Shown: positions 10,087 through 19,315, numbered from the stretch's first letter. The stretch: 64,000 nucleotides of DNA from Desulfobulbaceae bacterium (GCA_020444175.1 JAHLLM010000026.1:1-64000), one strand, 5' to 3'. A program made the numbers and translations. The notes: generated by a model from the sequence alone, not told the origin.

Positions 10087-10212
10087 ATAATATAATTTTG
10101 GCGATAGTGAATCAAGAATTCGACTATGTATGGCACGTGCGTGAAATTTATACCTGAGCACACCTATGCAAAGTCTATTCAGCAGTAAAAATATTTGTTT
10201 CAGGAGGCTGCC

Positions 10213-10773
10213 ATGAAGAATGAATTTTCCGATTTGAGTAAAATTATTCTCGGTGATAAGCAGAGGGAACCACTGCTTCATCATCTTCATAATCTTATCA
10301 AACTGGGTGTTCGCATCCTTGCAATTCTCATGGCTCTTATCATTTTCTGGGGGATTGGGGATGTCGTTTGGGTAACCGTCCAACGATTGCAAACTCCTCC
10401 GGTTATGATTCTAAAAATAAATGATATTCTTTATATATTCGGGGCCTTCCTGGCTGTGCTCATTGCAATCGAAATTTATGAAAATATCATCATGTACCTG
10501 CGGCAGGATGTTATTCATGTGCAACTTGTTGTTGCCACAGCTCTCATGGCTATTGCCCGGAAGGTAATAGTTTTCGATTTTAAGGAAATAAAAGCAGAAT
10601 TTATTTTGGGAACTGCTTCGGTTATACTTGCCCTCGGTGTTACATACTGGCTGATAAGCAAGAAGAATATCGAAATGATCCCCGCTCATGATAATAATGA
10701 TCATGCACAATTTTCAGAAAAATGTGTTCATGGCAAAACTGAAAACAAGGACATTCGATCTGAAAATAAGTAA
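10213..10773 (+). CDS. PsiE-family (phosphate-starvation-inducible E) membrane protein
   Basis: A 186-residue protein with four hydrophobic segments (about residues 29-50, 70-92, 100-118 and 132-152). The arrangement, with LFGAFLAVLIAIEIYENI-type helices and ARKVIVFDFKEI between helices 3 and 4, fits PsiE. Function of the family is unknown beyond phosphate-starvation induction in E. coli. The start at 10213 follows AGGAGG by 6 bases. A His/Asp-rich tail follows the last helix. It probably belongs with the channel gene upstream. Confidence 0.75.
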   Translation: MKNEFSDLSKIILGDKQREPLLHHLHNLIKLGVRILAILMALIIFWGIGDVVWVTVQRLQTPPVMILKINDILYIFGAFLAVLIAIEIYENIIMYLRQDVIHVQLVVATALMAIARKVIVFDFKEIKAEFILGTASVILALGVTYWLISKKNIEMIPAHDNNDHAQFSEKCVHGKTENKDIRSENK

Positions 10774-10902
10774 CAATATACGTTTTTTGCCGCTCAATAA
10801 GCAGAAACCTTCATTCTCTTTTATGGAGCCCCTGTTTGCTGACAAAATTTTGCTGAAAAAAAGAGATAATTTTTATATTTTATTTTGTCATTGCTGGCCT
10901 TT

Positions 10903-11622
10903 CTAAAACGGAAGAATCAGGTTATGGGCCGCGCCTGATGCATCTTTGAGCTGCAATCGTAATTCTTTGGCTGTCTTGGCTTCAGCCGGAAAAAAGAGAA
11001 AGCCATTGGCAAGGCTCTGGTCTGGAAATGGTTTTCCTTCAAGTCCCTTTTCCTTAATATCATCGGAAATGGTCCAGCGGTGCTGGGGATCGGAAATTTT
11101 TTGGCCTCCACCAATGACCGCCCCGCCTGCACCTCCTAATGCGGCTCCTTTGCCGGCTGCTGCTGCCACGTTTTCACCGGTGAGTATGCCAAAGGCAGCG
11201 CCGAGAATGGCTCCGCCTGCAGCACCAAGAACGGCACTTTTTCCTGCGCCGGAAGCGATTTCGCCAGCGGAGGTGGCTTTTGCAACACGATCCACGGCAA
11301 CCTCATTGGGGATGAGTTGCCAGTAGCGATTGGAGTTGTCCACCAGAAATGTCTGTCCGCTGATAACCACCATGCTTCCGCCTGACTTGTTATCCATAAC
11401 TACCTGAACGGGCAGAAGTCCCGCCTTTTTGATGTCAAAACCAAAAGCCTGTTTCGCGGCTTTTGCGTCGGCAAAAGCCTCTGCTCCGACAGTGGCGCCG
11501 GAAACGATTTGGCTGTTCATATAGTCGGAAGGAGGTCTGAAGCCCGTATAGTGACTTTTATAGGTAGCACATCCAGCCAGCATGAAGACACTGAAGATAA
11601 TAAGAAGTAGGCGGCGTATCAT
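10903..11622 (-). CDS. Glycine-zipper lipoprotein
   Basis: A 239-residue predicted lipoprotein: signal peptide with lipobox LAGC (Cys18). The middle (about 118-172) is a Gly/Ala-rich glycine-zipper region (SGAGKSAVLGAAGGAILGAA), as in YMGG/Rick17kDa-type outer-membrane lipoproteins that insert or oligomerise in membranes. The flanking domains are not recognised. The start at 11622 follows AAGGAG. Stands alone, convergent to the PsiE-like gene. Confidence 0.8.
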   Translation of the reverse strand: MIRRLLLIIFSVFMLAGCATYKSHYTGFRPPSDYMNSQIVSGATVGAEAFADAKAAKQAFGFDIKKAGLLPVQVVMDNKSGGSMVVISGQTFLVDNSNRYWQLIPNEVAVDRVAKATSAGEIASGAGKSAVLGAAGGAILGAAFGILTGENVAAAAGKGAALGGAGGAVIGGGQKISDPQHRWTISDDIKEKGLEGKPFPDQSLANGFLFFPAEAKTAKELRLQLKDASGAAHNLILPF

Positions 11623-11773
11623 TTTTTTCTCCTTTCCAGGGATTATGGTGAAGTTTGCAATCTCTATTATGACAAGGGTATGGAGTTTTTTGTTCTGTCG
11701 ATTTTCGGAAAGCTCGGTGTAATTTTGAGCCGCAACGTAGCTTTTTAACTCCCATTTTTAGAACGTTAATCCG

Positions 11774-14041
11774 TTAATTTTCAGAAGAGGTAACAAGGCC
11801 TCCAATAAAAAGACTGCCGTTATGGACCAGAAAGCATGAGGGAAGACAGTCAACCAGGTTTTGGATACGAACGGCATACTCTGCTTCGCTTCCTTCTTCC
11901 GGTGCGGCAAGCCCAAGGAAAACAACATCTGCGGCAAAGCTTTTCTGGCGAATGATTTCGGTAATATTATCCGTGTCGTTTTTCACCATTACCTCAATGT
12001 CCGCCTCAATGCGAATTTCCGGCATAAGCCTGGCCAGGGCTTCCTCTGTTTGAGCTTTCATTAAGTCGTTTGAGGCGACACTTAACACATGAATGCGGCT
12101 TTCACGCCACTCAGCGTTGCAGGTGAGAAGATAGGCCAGCAAAAGCATGAGATCGCTGTTTCTTTTCAGCCCGCCCCACCAGACATGGATAATGCGTGGA
12201 ACTCCTTCACGGGCTGGGCGAAGCGGTTCGAGTTTGCCGATAATCATGCTGCGGTTGATCTGTTCCAGATGGCGGAGAACTTTTAAAAAAACAGCAAGTC
12301 GCTTGTTGTCGTCCGGCAGGCCAACCAGGATTGTATTGCTGTCCATGCCGGCCAGACCGTTTGCCTGGGCCACGGTCAGGATGCCGCGTCCAAGGCTTGA
12401 AACGATATTGACCTCGCCGAATGCCACGATTCCTTCACGGCTGAGAATCTGATCAATATGATGCTGCCGGGCGGATATATCCACATCAAGGTTGAGGATG
12501 TCGCCTTCAATAAGCTCGGTAACCGTCACCACGCCGCGATCTTCACTGAACCAGGAGGCAAAACGGACCAGATCAAGCCTCTGTTCAATATCCCGTACAA
12601 AAACAAGAGGATGGGGACGCCAGTTTCTGGCGGTTAATGGATAGCCTGAAAGCCGGATGAGGGCCCAGCGAATAAACGCCTCATAGATGTCCCGGCGCAG
12701 GTCGCCCCAGGATGCGTGTCGTATATGATGCCTGAACCAGAGCCACAGTAAAAGTTCAATGGAGCCTGCAGCCAGGGTTGATGGCCAGTGGATGAGCAGC
12801 ATAACCGCAAAACAGCCAAAACCGCCAAGCAGGCTGACGCTCCAGTGTATATCAAGGGTTGGTCGCCAGGAAGAATTTCCTGTGAGGTTTTCCAGGGCGG
12901 CAACGAGGTTCAACATGCCGTAGACGCTGAGGAAAAACATGGTAACAACAGTGGCAACGGTGTTGAGATCTCCAAGAAAAACGGCAAGCAGGCTGATAAA
13001 AAGAGTAAGGGTAATTCCCAGAACAGGTTCCTTTCCTTTGGGGACATTCCGTCCAAAAAAACGGGGAACAAGGCGGTCCAGGGAAAGGGCCTGGAGGGTG
13101 CGTGGGGCGCCCAGCATTGAACCCACTGCTGAAGAGAAAATTGCACCCCAGAGGCCGGGAAGTATAAGCCATGGACCGAAAAGGGCTATGCGTGTCCAGA
13201 TAAGTGGGTCCTCAATGAGTGACGTTCGTTCCGCCCCCATGTGCAGGAGGAAGGGGATTGTGAGATAGACGGTAAAACCTGTGAGTGCGGCAAGCAGTGT
13301 TCCTTTGGGGATTGCTTTGCGGGGATCGAACAAGTCGCCGGAGAGGCTCAGTCCTGCCATGATTCCGGTTACGGCAGGAAAGAAAACCGCAAAGACCGTC
13401 CAGAAGGAGGCCATCTCCACAGACAGAGTAACGTGCTGAGATGATGGGGATTTTGTGGACATGAAAGCACCGGCGGCAAGGGCTGCAAGAGAGAGGGCTA
13501 TAAGAGCCAGCACCGGAATTTGTGTTTTCAGGGCAGAGCTTGCCCCACGGAAGGACAGCAGGCCGACAATAATTATGATGATAAAAGCCGTTGAGGCAAT
13601 ATGCATTCCCGGCCAGACAATACGCAGGGATTCGGCCAGACCAAAGGCGTACAGCGTCACTGAAAGAGCCTGGGAAAGAAACAGTGGAATGCCGATGGCG
13701 CCGCCTATTTCAAGCCCTAAGCTTCGAGAGATAATATAGTAAGCCCCGCCGACACCGACACGTGTATTGGTTGCCACGGCGGAAAGGCTTAAGGCCGTGG
13801 CCAGGGTAATGACATTGGCCAGGATAACAATAACAAGCGTGGAGCCAAGACCGACCTGACCGACAACCCAGCCAAAGCGCAGGTACATGATGACGCCGAG
13901 AATGGTAAGGATTGTTGGAGTGAAAACCCCGAGAAAGGCGCCAAGGGTCCCTTGTTTTGCCTGCTGGCCTAGACCGAGGGGTGGTTTTGCTTCTGAGTTG
14001 CTGCCCTGCATGGGATACCCGTTTGGCAAGGGAATTGTCAT
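11774..14041 (-). CDS. APC-superfamily permease, cation-chloride-cotransporter-like
   Basis: A 755-residue transporter. Residues ~30-440 contain about twelve hydrophobic segments, opening with GTLGAFLGVFTPTILTILGVIMYLRFGWVVG and GVGGAYYIISRSLG, the signature of amino-acid permeases and Na-K-Cl cotransporters. The C-terminal ~300 residues are soluble with an alternating alpha/beta pattern (VVTVTELIEGDILNLD, IIHVWWGGLKRNSDLMLLLA), as in the cytosolic domain of cation-chloride cotransporters. Substrate unknown. No clear Shine-Dalgarno before 14041; an internal ATG 10 residues later is an alternative start. Transcribed alone. Confidence 0.85.
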   Translation of the reverse strand: MTIPLPNGYPMQGSNSEAKPPLGLGQQAKQGTLGAFLGVFTPTILTILGVIMYLRFGWVVGQVGLGSTLVIVILANVITLATALSLSAVATNTRVGVGGAYYIISRSLGLEIGGAIGIPLFLSQALSVTLYAFGLAESLRIVWPGMHIASTAFIIIIIVGLLSFRGASSALKTQIPVLALIALSLAALAAGAFMSTKSPSSQHVTLSVEMASFWTVFAVFFPAVTGIMAGLSLSGDLFDPRKAIPKGTLLAALTGFTVYLTIPFLLHMGAERTSLIEDPLIWTRIALFGPWLILPGLWGAIFSSAVGSMLGAPRTLQALSLDRLVPRFFGRNVPKGKEPVLGITLTLFISLLAVFLGDLNTVATVVTMFFLSVYGMLNLVAALENLTGNSSWRPTLDIHWSVSLLGGFGCFAVMLLIHWPSTLAAGSIELLLWLWFRHHIRHASWGDLRRDIYEAFIRWALIRLSGYPLTARNWRPHPLVFVRDIEQRLDLVRFASWFSEDRGVVTVTELIEGDILNLDVDISARQHHIDQILSREGIVAFGEVNIVSSLGRGILTVAQANGLAGMDSNTILVGLPDDNKRLAVFLKVLRHLEQINRSMIIGKLEPLRPAREGVPRIIHVWWGGLKRNSDLMLLLAYLLTCNAEWRESRIHVLSVASNDLMKAQTEEALARLMPEIRIEADIEVMVKNDTDNITEIIRQKSFAADVVFLGLAAPEEGSEAEYAVRIQNLVDCLPSCFLVHNGSLFIGGLVTSSEN

Positions 14042-14125
14042 GAATTAATTTGCTAGATGCTTATAGATATATATAATGATGTATAATGAAATGAAACAAA
14101 AAGTAAATGTAAATATCTATATGCC

Positions 14126-14266
14126 TAGTGTCATGTCAAATGTCTTTTGACGCATGCTGCTGGTCGGGAGATAGCGAACAAGGAGAGACTTCGACCCCTT
14201 CCCGACACTGCAGAGTCGCCATGGATATGGCGACCTGCACGACAATTGAAGCTTGACATGACACCA
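14126..14266. mobile_element. MITE-like element with 14-bp terminal inverted repeats
   Basis: About 141 bases bounded by TAGTGTCATGTCAA (14126-14139) and TTGACATGACACCA (14253-14266), inverted repeats with one mismatch. It encodes nothing. It lies just upstream of cbpA and probably displaced that promoter. The end resembles the TAGTGTC start of the other MITE family in this window, but the interior differs. Confidence 0.65.
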
Positions 14267-14324
14267 GGGGGGCTCTCTCGCGAACCCGTGGGAGCAGTGG
14301 CTGGAATAACATGGAACCTTGGCG

Positions 14325-15284
14325 ATGAAATATAAAGACTATTACAAAATACTTGGCGTATCCCGGGAAGCGGGTCAGGATGAAATAAAACGGGCTTACC
14401 GGAAGCTGGCCAGGAAATATCATCCTGATGTAAATAAGGATTCCAACGCTGAAGAGCTTTTTAAGGAAGCTGGTGAGGCCTATGAAGTTTTAAAGGATCC
14501 TGAAAAAAAAGCGGCATATGATAAATTCGGCGCGGACTGGCAGGAGGGACAGGATTTTCAAGCGCCACCGAACTGGAAGCAAGATTTCAGCTTTCAGGGG
14601 GGTGGGCATACTGATGGTGATTTCTCCCATTTCAGCGATTTTTTCGAGGATCTTTTCGGCAGAGGGCATCATGCTCCGGGGGCAGGCGGCAGGGCAACAC
14701 ATACTTCTTTCAGTATGAAAGGGGAAGACCTGGACGCCAGGGTGGAGATTTCTCTTGAGGACGCTTATAACGGTGCCACGGTAGCTCTGAGTCTGGTCGT
14801 TCCTGCTCTGGATACTGATGGAAGAATCAATCAAAAAAAACAGCAACTTAATGTCAATATTCCAAAGGGAATTATCGAAGGCCAGCGAATCCGCCTTGCC
14901 GGAAAAGGAGGGCCGGGTTTAGGGCAGGGAGGAAACGGCGATCTCTTCCTGGAGGTTGTTTTCAGGCCCCATCATCTTTTCCGTCCTGTCCGACGCGATA
15001 TCTATCTTGATCTGCCGGTTGCCCCATGGGAAGCGGCCCTTGGTAAAAGAATCAAGGTTCCCACACTGGGTGGGAAAGTTGATATGAAGATTCCCCCTAA
15101 TTCACAGGCCGGTAAAAAAATGAGGCTGAAAGGAAGAGGGCTTGGCAGGAAAAATCCGGGGGACCAGTATGTGGTTCTTCGCATCGTCAACCCTCCGGCG
15201 GTTGAATCCCCTGAAGCAAAAGCATTCTTTGAAAAAATGGAGCACGAATTTCCATTTAATCCAAGAAGCGGGATGGGAGTGTAA
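14325..15284 (+). CDS. cbpA: DnaJ-class co-chaperone CbpA
   Basis: Co-chaperone that stimulates DnaK ATPase; 319 residues. The J domain (2-70) has the HPD motif in YHPDVNKD. A Gly/Phe-rich linker follows (residues ~75-130, [11 protein letters not shown]), then the two C-terminal substrate-binding beta domains ([30 protein letters not shown]). No zinc-finger cysteines, so CbpA/type II rather than DnaJ. The start at 14325 is where the family begins ([10 protein letters not shown]); a TTG six bases earlier is less likely. The partner cbpM follows after 2 bases. Confidence 0.93.
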   Translation: MKYKDYYKILGVSREAGQDEIKRAYRKLARKYHPDVNKDSNAEELFKEAGEAYEVLKDPEKKAAYDKFGADWQEGQDFQAPPNWKQDFSFQGGGHTDGDFSHFSDFFEDLFGRGHHAPGAGGRATHTSFSMKGEDLDARVEISLEDAYNGATVALSLVVPALDTDGRINQKKQQLNVNIPKGIIEGQRIRLAGKGGPGLGQGGNGDLFLEVVFRPHHLFRPVRRDIYLDLPVAPWEAALGKRIKVPTLGGKVDMKIPPNSQAGKKMRLKGRGLGRKNPGDQYVVLRIVNPPAVESPEAKAFFEKMEHEFPFNPRSGMGV

Positions 15285-15286
15285 AC

Positions 15287-15598
15287 ATGGTCAAGGATAT
15301 AATCGTGATTTCCGGAGAAGTACTTGATAGGCACAGGGTTTACAGCCTTTATGAACTTTGCAGCCTGTGCCGTGCCAGTGCTGAAGCCATATGTGATATG
15401 GTGGAAGAAGGAATCGTTGAGCCCTTTGATGGGCGAGAACCCCATGAATGGATCTTTATCGGTACGGATGTGTACAGAATAAAGTTAGCGTTACGACTGC
15501 AGAAGGATTTGAAGGTAAATTTACCCGGTGCAGCGCTGGCCATTGAGCTTATCGAAGAACTCAATGAACTCAAGCGGCGCTTTCGGCATTTTAAATGA
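15287..15598 (+). CDS. cbpM: Chaperone modulator CbpM
   Basis: A 103-residue MerR-like winged-helix protein of the CbpM family, which binds the J domain of CbpA and blocks its interaction with DnaK. YSLYELCSLCRASAEAICDMVEEGIVEP is the typical HTH-like start. The second half is a helical MerR-type arm (LRLQKDLKVNLPGAALAIELI). Starts 2 bases after cbpA stops, with GGGAG upstream, so the two are cotranscribed. Confidence 0.9.
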   Translation: MVKDIIVISGEVLDRHRVYSLYELCSLCRASAEAICDMVEEGIVEPFDGREPHEWIFIGTDVYRIKLALRLQKDLKVNLPGAALAIELIEELNELKRRFRHFK

Positions 15599-15665
15599 AG
15601 TGGGGTAGCTGTTCAGGCAAGGCACGAAACGAGCCTTCACTGCAGGCTGCAATTGAATAGTTACA

Positions 15666-15920
15666 ATGATGGAGGATATTTTGAAAGACACGGAAAGGAA
15701 AGGACTGCAGCCAAAGGTGAAGTTGAGTCTTGCCTTATCACTTTTGCTTGTTGTGGTGATTTTCACTCTTCAGAACGTGGAAACCGTGACAATAACGTTT
15801 TTTTTCTGGCAGTTTTCCCTCTCGCGTGCCTTGATGCTCTTTCTTGTGTTCGCAGTCGGCGTTCTTACCGGATTTGTTCTCGGCCTCCTTCAGAATCGAA
15901 GTGAAAAGCAGGATATATGA
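15666..15920 (+). CDS. LapA-domain small membrane protein
   Basis: An 84-residue protein with two hydrophobic helices (about 20-40 and 52-75) separated by VTITFFFWQFSLSRALML. This is the LapA/DUF1049 pattern (NVETVTITFFFWQ...ALMLFLVFAVGVLTGF), a family involved in LPS assembly in E. coli. Start could be either of two adjacent ATGs (15666 or 15669); neither has a strong ribosome binding site. It may ride on the cbpAM transcript. Confidence 0.8.
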   Translation: MMEDILKDTERKGLQPKVKLSLALSLLLVVVIFTLQNVETVTITFFFWQFSLSRALMLFLVFAVGVLTGFVLGLLQNRSEKQDI

Positions 15921-16035
15921 TTTTTATTGCCGCGGTTTCGTAAAAAGCCTCTAAGCGAGCCGGAGCAATACGGGGAAGTCAGCAACCGAAGCCTGGACCT
16001 GACAAAGGCGTGTTTTTTACGATTTTGTCAATTGT

Positions 16036-16659
16036 TTACTCATCGCTATCCGGCGCTTTATCACGTAAGCCGCTCAAAAGTTCGTCAAAGGTTTTCTTGG
16101 ACAGAAAGCTGTCAAACTGGCTTCTATAGTTTGCCACAAGGCTCACGCCTTCGATGACCACATCATAAATTTTCCAGGTCTCTCCGGATTGCCTCATCCT
16201 GTATTCAATGTCGAACTCCGGGTATTTTTGACCGCTGACCCTGGTCAGTACCGCAGCTTTTTGCCCTGAAATTTTTTCTCTTATGTAGTGCACTTTTTCA
16301 TTGGAATAGGTTTCGACCTTGAGGATGTAGAAAGTATAGAGCCGCCAGTAGAATAATTTGATAAATTCCTGTCGTTTTTCCTCGGATAGATCCTTCCAGT
16401 TTTTGCCGAGCGCTCGCATTGACATTTCAACGGAATCAAAATTTGCATCGATTATTTTCCTGATGGACCCTCGCCGTATCTGCAGGTTGTCGGGCGTGCC
16501 GTCAACCGGGTAGGTCTTTAAGGCGTGAAATGTCTGCTCCACAACGCTCTTAATCATGTCGGTCGGGGAAATAGAAGTGGCGCTTGCTCTTGCTGCAATA
16601 AAAAAGGAGAGAAAAAGACAGGCAGTAAGCAGAGTGATTTGTACAGATTTTCCTTTCAT
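16036..16659 (-). CDS. MlaC/Ttg2D-like periplasmic phospholipid-binding protein
   Basis: A 207-residue protein with an N-terminal signal peptide (to about ARASA, residue 27). The following domain matches MlaC: SPTDMIKSVVEQTFHAL, ALGKNWKDLSEEKRQEFIKLF and WKIYDVVIEGVSLVANYRSQF. MlaC carries phospholipids between outer- and inner-membrane Mla complexes. No other mla genes are adjacent, so it is an orphan copy here or a member of a relative family (toluene tolerance Ttg2). The start follows AAGGAG. Confidence 0.88.
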   Translation of the reverse strand: MKGKSVQITLLTACLFLSFFIAARASATSISPTDMIKSVVEQTFHALKTYPVDGTPDNLQIRRGSIRKIIDANFDSVEMSMRALGKNWKDLSEEKRQEFIKLFYWRLYTFYILKVETYSNEKVHYIREKISGQKAAVLTRVSGQKYPEFDIEYRMRQSGETWKIYDVVIEGVSLVANYRSQFDSFLSKKTFDELLSGLRDKAPDSDE

Positions 16660-16886
16660 GTTGTCTCCTTGTTTATTATCACCTTCATGAAGGCGTCTTT
16701 GGACTTTTTATCTCCTCCCGTGACGGGCAGGGAATTGTCAAGCATAATACCATGGAACTGTTTGAGAAAATAATCTTTTTTACAGATGATTCATGGGATA
16801 TAGTATGTTGATTTTCACATCCTGACTGAATGTGATCAGGATGAATTCTGAGAAAGACAATAACGAAAACAGCAAAGAGAGGTTCT

Positions 16887-17813
16887 GTGCAAGTCAACAC
16901 AAATGTCGTTCGCGTTGAGGGGCTGACAAAGTTTTTCGGCAGTCGCTGCGCGGTTGATAAAATCAGTTTTGCCATCCAGCAGGGAGAATGCGTCGGTTTT
17001 CTGGGCCCCAATGGTGCCGGGAAAACAACATCAATCAATATGCTGCTCGGTCTTGTCCAAAAGAGCGGGGGGACAATGCACATTCTTGACATGGAAGTGC
17101 CGGATGAGCAGAGAAGCGCCAAGCATTTTATCGGAGTTGTTCCCCAGGCAGACAGCCTTGATCCCGATCTCTCGGTGGAAGAAAATCTCTTCACCTATGC
17201 CAGCTACTTTAATATCCCGGTCAGAAAGGCCAGAAAAAAATCTGAGGAGCTGCTTGAATTTTTTGCCCTTGCCAACAGGCGCGATGAAATTATCGATCAT
17301 CTTTCAGGGGGGCAGCGCCGTCGATTGCTTCTGGCCCGAGCTCTCATTAATGAGCCCAAATTGCTCATACTGGATGAACCCACAGTGGGTCTGGATCCCC
17401 AGGCCAGGTATCTCATCTGGGAAAGGCTTGAAATTCTGAAGGAACAGGGCACCACCATGATGCTGACCAGCCATTATATGGAAGAGGTGGAGCGTCTGAG
17501 CGACAGGCTGCTTATCCTTGATCATGGTCATATCGTGGCCCAGGGCAAACCGCAGGACCTCATAACCGAGTTTGTGGGTATTGATGTTTTTGAGGTGGAA
17601 GGCAGTAAAACGGAACTGGATGCCCTTGAAAATTCCTTCAAGGAGTGCAAAGCCAAAACAGAGAGGGTATCTGATAAACTCTTTGCCTACACCCTGGAGG
17701 ATTGCAGCCGCCTTGAAACATTGCTCTATAGCTCACGTCACTGGATCAGGCGCAAGGCAAATCTTGAGGATCTTTTTATTAAACTTACGGGCCGCTCGTT
17801 AAGGGAGTCATAG
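16887..17813 (+). CDS. ABC transporter ATP-binding protein, NodI-like
   Basis: A 308-residue ATPase with Walker A GPNGAGKTT (residues ~40-48), Q-loop VPQAD, signature LSGGQRRR and Walker B LLILDEPTVGLD, followed by the H-loop in LTSHYMEEVERL. The closest class is DrrA/NodI-type exporters, whose C-terminal extension is also present (residues ~225-308). Start is GTG at 16887. The permease follows 10 bases after the stop. Cargo is not inferable. Confidence 0.92.
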   Translation: MQVNTNVVRVEGLTKFFGSRCAVDKISFAIQQGECVGFLGPNGAGKTTSINMLLGLVQKSGGTMHILDMEVPDEQRSAKHFIGVVPQADSLDPDLSVEENLFTYASYFNIPVRKARKKSEELLEFFALANRRDEIIDHLSGGQRRRLLLARALINEPKLLILDEPTVGLDPQARYLIWERLEILKEQGTTMMLTSHYMEEVERLSDRLLILDHGHIVAQGKPQDLITEFVGIDVFEVEGSKTELDALENSFKECKAKTERVSDKLFAYTLEDCSRLETLLYSSRHWIRRKANLEDLFIKLTGRSLRES

Positions 17814-17823
17814 GGAGTCTGGT

Positions 17824-18582
17824 ATGAAAAATCTGCGTTTCCGGACAGTATGGCTGCGCAATGCACGGGTCTGGCGGAAAAATATCATGGCCACCCTAGT
17901 TGGAAACCTTGGCCAGCCATTGCTTTTTCTGCTTGCCATGGGGTATGGGCTGGGGCGCACCATTGAGCCCATTGAAGGATTGACCTATTTGCAATTTCTT
18001 GCCCCAGGTCTGGTTGCCTCTTCTGTTATGTACAGTGCCGCTTTTGAGACAACCTACGGCTCCTACACGAGGCTTTCCGTGCAGAAAACCTATGAAGGGA
18101 TGCTTATGACGCCGCTTGGCATAACAGACATCGCTCTGGGGGAAATATTCTGGGGAGCAACAAAGGGACTTCTTTCCGGAATTATCATGCTTGCCGCCCT
18201 GCCGCTTTTTGGTGTCTGGCCTTCGGCCTGGACAGTTGTTCTGCTGCCGATCCTGTTTCTGTCCGGGATGTTTTTTGCCGCATCAGGTCTGATCATGACT
18301 TCTCTTGCCGCAAACTATGAGTTTTTTAATTATTTTGTGTCTCTGATTCTCACACCGTTTTTTCTTTTTTCTGGAATTTTCTTTCCACTCAGCACCATCC
18401 CGGAAAATGTACGGACTGTTTTCGAGTTTCTGCCGCTTACCCCTGTTGTCAGCCTGTCACGCATGTTTTGCTATGGCCGGTTCCAGGAACCGCTGCTTCT
18501 TAAACTGATCGGTACCATTCTCGTGACCGTGCTCATCTGTTACTGGGCAGCGATTTTGTTGAAAAGAAGGTTGATTCAGTAG
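17824..18582 (+). CDS. ABC-2 type permease, NodJ-like
   Basis: A 252-residue inner-membrane permease with six hydrophobic segments. ARVWRKNIMATLVGNLGQPLLFLLAMGYGLG and the closing PLSTIPENVRTVFEFLPLTPVVSLSR are typical of the NodJ/DrrB ABC-2 family. With the ATPase just upstream it forms a complete two-gene exporter. Starts 10 bases after the ATPase stop with AGGGAG upstream. Confidence 0.9.
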   Translation: MKNLRFRTVWLRNARVWRKNIMATLVGNLGQPLLFLLAMGYGLGRTIEPIEGLTYLQFLAPGLVASSVMYSAAFETTYGSYTRLSVQKTYEGMLMTPLGITDIALGEIFWGATKGLLSGIIMLAALPLFGVWPSAWTVVLLPILFLSGMFFAASGLIMTSLAANYEFFNYFVSLILTPFFLFSGIFFPLSTIPENVRTVFEFLPLTPVVSLSRMFCYGRFQEPLLLKLIGTILVTVLICYWAAILLKRRLIQ

Positions 18583-18721
18583 TTTTCCATGTCACCACCC
18601 TTGGGTCGATCTCGCCCTTGGCAAATCGTTTGTTGAGAATGTCCATGGCCGATTCTTCCGGACCATTATAGGGGCCGAATCCGCACATCCTCCTGTTGCC
18701 ACATATTCCCGTGAATGACAT
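18533..18721 (-). pseudogene. SHOCT-domain small protein remnant
   Basis: The translated stretch SAMDILNKRFAKGEI closely matches the SHOCT motif (DILkeRyArGEI), usually the C-terminus of small membrane proteins. The normal continuation (a short acidic helix) is replaced by unrelated residues that run into the end of the permease gene on the other strand, and no membrane segment precedes the motif. An AGGAGG is present but abuts an ATG at zero spacing. I read it as a decayed fragment. Divergent from the arsR operon promoter. Confidence 0.4.
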
Positions 18722-18738
18722 AATTTTTAAAATAACTA

Positions 18739-18779
18739 TTGACGATTTGTCATATCAGTATATAAATGTATATTTATAT
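18739..18779 (+). promoter_or_regulatory. Promoter and probable ArsR-type operator of the selenoprotein operon
   Basis: A -35 TTGACG (18739-18744), a 16-base spacer and a -10 TATAAA (18761-18766). Overlapping the -10 is a perfect inverted repeat, ATATAAAT (18760-18767) and ATTTATAT (18772-18779), 8-4-8. ArsR-family repressors usually bind AT-rich dyads over the -10, so this is the likely autoregulatory operator. A MITE now separates it from the arsR start. Confidence 0.6.
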
Positions 18780-18826
18780 ATCTATGAAAAGGGCCGGGTT
18801 AGGTTTAAGGTCTGCAGATTGTTAGG

Positions 18827-18971
18827 TAGTGTCTGTCCAGAAATAGGGTATTTTGTTTGAGATCAAGGACTGCGCAAAAAATTACCGGAGGCATATATGC
18901 GATATTCCGAGGATAATTTTTTAAGCATGACGCAGATATCAGGCAAAAGGAGCATTTGTGGACAGACACTA
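18827..18971. mobile_element. MITE-like element, copy 1
   Basis: 145 bases bounded by perfect 13-bp inverted repeats, TAGTGTCTGTCCA (18827-18839) and TGGACAGACACTA (18959-18971). A copy differing at only a few positions lies at 63657-63800 in opposite orientation. No transposase is encoded, so it depends on one elsewhere. It sits in the leader between the operon promoter and arsR. Confidence 0.8.
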
Positions 18972-18997
18972 GGTAAAGAGTGAGAGAATCGCGTTCC

Positions 18998-19315
18998 ATG
19001 GTAGAAAATTTCAACGAGATGAACCTGCAGACACTGGTCTACCTTGCTAAGTGCCTGGCGGATGAAAACCGGCTGAGAATTTTATTCTGCGTGAGTAAAG
19101 AGAAAAAGTCTGTTTCCACTATTGTGGAAGAACTGCAATTATCTCAGCCTCTGATTTCCCACCATCTCAAAGAACTAAAAAGATCGCTGCTCGTCACTGT
19201 CGAACGAAGCGGCCCCTTTGTTTATTATGAATTGTCTGATGAGCGAATCCTCTCAATACTTGGGAAGCTGAACGAATTAGGAGACGATCTGCTCAAAGCC
19301 AGAGTGAGTTTCTGA
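18998..19315 (+). CDS. ArsR-family winged-helix repressor
   Basis: A 105-residue transcription regulator. LAKCLADENRLRILFCVS is the ArsR N-terminal helix pair. The recognition helix region is LQLSQPLISHHLKELKRSLL, and the wing is VTVERSGPFVYYELSD. Metal-binding cysteines are limited to one in KCLAD and one in ILFCVS, so it may sense redox or a soft ligand rather than classical As/Cd. The first gene of the selenoprotein operon; its TGA stop is followed at once by AGGAGG for the next gene and lacks the downstream hairpin seen at the Sec codons. Confidence 0.88.
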   Translation: MVENFNEMNLQTLVYLAKCLADENRLRILFCVSKEKKSVSTIVEELQLSQPLISHHLKELKRSLLVTVERSGPFVYYELSDERILSILGKLNELGDDLLKARVSF

